IMG/VR virus record: IMGVR_UViG_3300046471_000042
Location: 1-30,210 of that record
From: a virus
Strand: one strand, 5' to 3'
Length of the DNA: 30,210 nt
Shown here piece after piece: positions 27,534 through 30,210 of the stretch; within the stretch, counting starts at the first letter, position 1; each line of letters starts with the position of its first letter. Made by a program: the position numbers and the translations under genes. The notes beneath the pieces were generated by a model. The model ran no database searches and had not been told where the DNA came from. It worked only from the letters and a program-made list of their open reading frames with translations.

Positions 27534-28463
27534 ATGAGCCAAGCCGTCGTCGCCCTTCATGGGACCAACTACACGGGCGCCCAACTGGCGCTGATCAAGC
27601 GAACCGTCGCCAAGGATACGAACCCCGACGAGTTCGACCTGTTCATGGCCGTGGCGAGGATGAAGGCGCTGGACCCGTTTTCGAAGCAGATCAGCGCGAT
27701 CGTCTTCAACAAGGACAAGCCTGACAAGCGCAACATGTCGATCATCACCACGATCGACGGAATGCGCGCCATGGCCGCCAGGTCGGGCCGCTATCGGCCG
27801 GACGAGGACGAGCCGGCGATCACCTATGACGATGCCCTACGCTGCTCCACGAACCCACTGGGCATCGTGAAGGCCGTGGTCCGCATCTACATCGCCGACA
27901 ACGCCAAGGGCGGGGGCTGGAAACCCGTCTCCGGCGTTGCCTACTGGGATGAGTTCGCGCCGATCAAGGACGAGTGGGCGTTCGATGAGGCCGCCAACAA
28001 GCGCAAGCCGACCGGCAAGCAGACCCTCGACGGCAACTGGCCGAAGATGGGCCGGATCATGATCTGCAAATGCGCCGAGGCCCAAGCACTCCGCAAGGCC
28101 TTCCCCGAGGATCTGAGCGGGATCTACGAGGGCTCGGAGCTGGACCGCGCGCAGGCGGTGGAGGTCGTGGCCTCTGAGGTCATCAGCGCGCACCAGGAAG
28201 AGACCCGCATCGCCCGCATCGGCGCGGCCAACTCCATCACCATCCAGCTATCGCCCACCTCGCCGCTGGAAGGGATCGAGGTTGGCAAGATGGCCGACCG
28301 GATCATGGAGGCGGCGGACGGCTGGGACCTGAACCAGTTTCGCTGGTTCGAGAGCGCCAACACGCACCCCATGCGGGAGTTCTGGGCTCGCGCGCCGACC
28401 GACGCACTGGCGGTGAAGAAGCACCTCGAACAGCGCCGGGCCAGCCTGGAGGCGCAAGCCTAG
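27534..28463 (+). CDS. bet: RecT/Bet-type single-strand annealing protein
   Basis: 309 aa. The family block is LIKRTVAKDTNPDEFDLFMA, then VARMKALDPFSKQISAIVFN and MSIITTIDGMRAMAARSGRY, the conserved region of Red beta/RecT proteins. It is followed by AYWDEFAPIKDEWAF and KCAEAQALRKAFPEDLSGIY, which contains the typical K-x-A-E-A-x-A-L-R-K-A-F-P motif. It anneals single strands during recombination and replication-fork repair. A matching exonuclease is not visible within the window. The next gene is ninB, as in lambda-like recombination clusters. Confidence 0.92.
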   Translation: MSQAVVALHGTNYTGAQLALIKRTVAKDTNPDEFDLFMAVARMKALDPFSKQISAIVFNKDKPDKRNMSIITTIDGMRAMAARSGRYRPDEDEPAITYDDALRCSTNPLGIVKAVVRIYIADNAKGGGWKPVSGVAYWDEFAPIKDEWAFDEAANKRKPTGKQTLDGNWPKMGRIMICKCAEAQALRKAFPEDLSGIYEGSELDRAQAVEVVASEVISAHQEETRIARIGAANSITIQLSPTSPLEGIEVGKMADRIMEAADGWDLNQFRWFESANTHPMREFWARAPTDALAVKKHLEQRRASLEAQA

Positions 28464-28465
28464 CC

Positions 28466-28861
28466 ATGTCCCGCGCCGTCATCGTCATGACCGATACAGC
28501 GACCCGTCAGCGGGCGGCGGCGTGGTGCCTGAAGGCCCCGCCTGGCTGCCGGGTGGAGTTCCGCGAGGCTAAGCGAACTACGGACCAGAACGCCCGCATG
28601 TGGGCGATGCTGACGGAGGTTGCCCGCCAAGTCGAGTGGCATGGGCTGAAGCTGTCCGCCGACGACTGGAAGCTCATTTTCATGTCGGGGCTCAATCAGG
28701 AAATGCGCCTCGTTCCCAACATCGAGGGGACCGGCTTCGTGAACCTCGGTCGCTCGTCCTCCGCTCTGTCCAAGGCCGAGATGGGCGAGCTGATGGACCT
28801 GATCGAGGCCTTCGGCGCGCAACATGGCGTCGTCTTCCAAGATCAGGCGCGGGCCGCATGA
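28466..28861 (+). CDS. ninB: NinB-like recombination protein
   Basis: 131 aa. The family core is RTTDQNARMWAMLTEVARQV (about 37-56) followed by DDWKLIFMSGLNQEMRLVPN, then VNLGRSSSALSKAEMGELMD and LIEAFGAQHGVVF. NinB (lambda Orf) binds single-stranded DNA and SSB and helps RecFOR-type loading in phage recombination. It starts two bases after the bet stop and overlaps the next gene by ATGA. Assignment is clear by motif order. Confidence 0.88.
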   Translation: MSRAVIVMTDTATRQRAAAWCLKAPPGCRVEFREAKRTTDQNARMWAMLTEVARQVEWHGLKLSADDWKLIFMSGLNQEMRLVPNIEGTGFVNLGRSSSALSKAEMGELMDLIEAFGAQHGVVFQDQARAA

Positions 28862-29394
28862 ACCGGACAGCCGATCAGCGCCGCGACTTGGCCCTGCTGC
28901 GCCAGAAGATCCGAGAGATCGAAGCGCCGGAGAAGAAGGCCGCCGCGAAGAAGCGCAACAGCGACCGGCGCGACCGCGCGAAGGCCCTGAAGGCTTCCGC
29001 GGCGCCCGGCAAGCGCCACGAGCGCGAGCACGACAAGGGCTATCTGGCGCACACGCGTCTGCAGCCGTGCATTGTGGGTCCGATCCTGGGTGGATGCGAA
29101 GGTCGCATTGACCCGGCCCATCTTCGGTTTGGGGAGGCGAAGGTCGGTCGCCTCAACCCTGGGCTTGGCAAGAAGCCGGATGACCGCTGGGTCCTGCCGC
29201 TCTGCCGCAAGCACCACGAGGCGCAGCACGCCGCCGGCAACGAACGCCGCTGGTGGGCAGAGGTCGGCATCGACCCCAACCAGGCCTGTCAGGAGCGCCA
29301 CGCGGCGTACCTGGCTGTCCAGCGGAGTGAAGGGCCAGCCGATGGCCCCGCAGGGGCTCAAACACATGTCAGCAAAGGCGGCCATAATGTCTGA
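28858..29394 (+). CDS. HNH/Ref-like endonuclease (DUF968-type)
   Basis: 178 aa. A basic N-terminus (residues 26-60, EKKAAAKKRNSDRRDRAKAL) precedes a zinc-finger/HNH core: CIVGPILGGC (71-80), GRIDPAHLRF with the HNH-type His, then WVLPLCRKHHEAQHAAGNER (111-130) and RWWAEVGIDP. This order matches phage DUF968 and the P1 Ref recombination-enhancing nuclease, which cuts DNA at RecA-bound sites. It could process joint molecules made by the neighbouring annealing protein. The ATG overlaps the ninB stop. Confidence 0.8.
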   Translation: MNRTADQRRDLALLRQKIREIEAPEKKAAAKKRNSDRRDRAKALKASAAPGKRHEREHDKGYLAHTRLQPCIVGPILGGCEGRIDPAHLRFGEAKVGRLNPGLGKKPDDRWVLPLCRKHHEAQHAAGNERRWWAEVGIDPNQACQERHAAYLAVQRSEGPADGPAGAQTHVSKGGHNV

Positions 29395-29857
29395 ATCTGA
29401 ACCTACCATAAGAGCCGAACCAGACCTCAAGGGACTGCTTGAGCGGGTAGAAGGTGCGAGCGGGCCGGACGCGGTTCTGGATCGACTGATCGTGGAGGCC
29501 TTGCAGGCTTCGGGACTGTGCCGCGAATGCTGGGGCCTAGGCGGATACAATCGAGGCGACGGGCACCGGTGTGAGCGATGTAATCGAACCTACGCCGATC
29601 CTGTCACCGACAGCCTAGACGCCGCCCTGGCCCTCGTGGATCGTGTGTTGCCGGAGATGGGCGTGGCGCTGGGGACGTGCTTCCTCGGCTCCTCTGGCCC
29701 TCGCCAACCTTGGGCAACCCTATCCATCCCGTCAAACGAGCGGGTGGCGACCGCGACCGGCTACCGGTTCAAGCACCCGACCTACCTGGGTGACGCCGCG
29801 ACCCCGGCGCTTTCCGTGCTCGCCGCCCTCCTCCGCGCAAAGGCGTCTCAGTCATGA
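29387..29857 (+). CDS. Phage ABA-sandwich-like protein with a zinc-binding motif
   Basis: 156 aa starting MSESEPTIRAEPDLKGLLER. Residues 45-65 (CRECWGLGGYNRGDGHRCER and C) form a CxxC...CxxC zinc site. The C-terminal half (DAALALVDRVLPEMGVALGT, then ATGYRFKHPTYLGDAATPAL and SVLAALLRAKA) resembles the phage ABA sandwich domain, whose members are small early proteins of unknown role. An alternative ATG lies at 29366. It overlaps the nuclease gene by 8 bp and the next gene by ATGA. Confidence 0.68.
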   Translation: MSESEPTIRAEPDLKGLLERVEGASGPDAVLDRLIVEALQASGLCRECWGLGGYNRGDGHRCERCNRTYADPVTDSLDAALALVDRVLPEMGVALGTCFLGSSGPRQPWATLSIPSNERVATATGYRFKHPTYLGDAATPALSVLAALLRAKASQS

Positions 29858-30150
29858 GCACTGAACCTGACCTCAAGGCGTTGGCCTTGGCTGCGACGGC
29901 GAACCCGAACCATCACGGCCACTGGGAAGCGTTCCGCGCTGCAACGAGGCCGGCGGCTGTCCTCGCCCTAATCGCAGAACGGGATGCCCTGCGGAAGGCG
30001 GTGGAGGAGATCAAGGCCGTTGGCACGCAGACGGTCACTCAGCGGGTGGGAGACGCCTACGATCCCCACGGCTGGCAGGACTACGAGATCATCAGCCCCG
30101 AAGCGGAGATAGCCGCCGCCGTGCTCCAGCAGGTGGGGGCCGGGGAATGA
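29854..30150 (+). CDS. Small helical hypothetical protein (98 aa)
   Basis: 98 aa, MSTEPDLKALALAATANPNH. The N-terminus shares an EPDLKAL-type stretch with the previous protein (EPDLKGLL), suggesting a fragment of a repeated module. A helix RPAAVLALIAERDALRKAVE and a beta/charged C-terminus (QTVTQRVGDAYDPHGW) follow. The A-L-I-A-E-R-D-A-L-R pattern is common in phage Ead/Ea22-like proteins. ATGA overlaps at both ends. Confidence 0.65.
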   Translation: MSTEPDLKALALAATANPNHHGHWEAFRAATRPAAVLALIAERDALRKAVEEIKAVGTQTVTQRVGDAYDPHGWQDYEIISPEAEIAAAVLQQVGAGE

Positions 30151-30210
30151 AGATCGCCAAGGCCGACCACCCTCTGACGCCGTTTGTAACCCTCCCCGAC
30201 GGCTACGTTC
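30147..30210 (+). CDS. Partial gene at right edge
   Basis: ATG at 30147 overlaps the preceding TGA (ATGA, 30147-30150). The frame stays open to the edge (21 codons), beginning MKIAKADHPLTPFVTLPDGY. The overlap is consistent with the operon continuing. Too short for a function. Confidence 0.5.
   Translation, partial: MKIAKADHPLTPFVTLPDGYV

Noticed and set aside
1-30210. CRISPR array, tRNA, rRNA, insertion sequence or integrase/att site
   Set aside because: No direct-repeat array, tRNA-like cloverleaf, transposase or integrase signature was seen on either strand in this window.

Overview
The window is a 30 kb piece of a GC-rich tailed-phage genome (free phage or prophage), almost gap-free, with genes mostly chained by ATGA or TGATG stop/start overlaps. 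The host is probably an alphaproteobacterium, possibly Caulobacterales-like. The reasons are a phage-borne GcrA-type cell-cycle regulator, strong G/C preference at third codon positions, and a spike-base protein of the kind seen in the Rhodobacter gene transfer agent. The DNA-stabilisation, connector and ejection gene set suggests a short-tailed, P22-like podovirus architecture. No integrase, tRNA, lysis cassette or host gene is visible, so lysogeny is suggested only by the divergent regulator region.

Left two thirds (about 1-19.4 kb, minus strand): the virion programme, read right to left. The order is small terminase, large terminase, a tiny CxxC protein, portal, a small gene overprinted on the portal tail, a GroES-like co-chaperonin, probable scaffold, a capsid-associated protein, a decoration-like protein and the major capsid protein. 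A strong intrinsic terminator follows, then a beta-helix protein, connector genes, a spike-base-like protein, a P22 gp10-like DNA-stabilisation protein, ejection proteins, a fibre or spike protein, and two further fibre proteins, the last cut by the window edge. One gene at 8852-9175 is inverted inside this block and has weaker GC3, so it looks like a moron.

Middle (19.4-25.3 kb, mostly minus strand): a chain of small genes. They include a small membrane protein, an HslV-like Ntn hydrolase, a DUF1376 protein, a DnaA-domain-IV-like protein, GcrA, a small membrane protein and a C5-cytosine DNA methyltransferase. Two short plus-strand genes are interspersed.

Right (25.3-30.2 kb): a divergent pair of small DNA-binding regulators flanks an array of GTACCC(A) motifs. 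The same motif occurs in a promoter-like sequence that would drive the rightward operon. That operon holds six small unknown genes, Gp157, a Bet/RecT annealing protein, NinB, an HNH/Ref-like nuclease and further small genes to the window edge.

Overall, a repressor switch appears to control a rightward recombination/early operon, while the leftward genes carry regulators, DNA modification, packaging and virion assembly. The most notable extras are the GroES-like gene inside the head module, phage-borne GcrA beside a cytosine methyltransferase, the HslV-like hydrolase, an apparent ATT start codon with a strong Shine-Dalgarno, overprinted gene ends, and the shared operator array.
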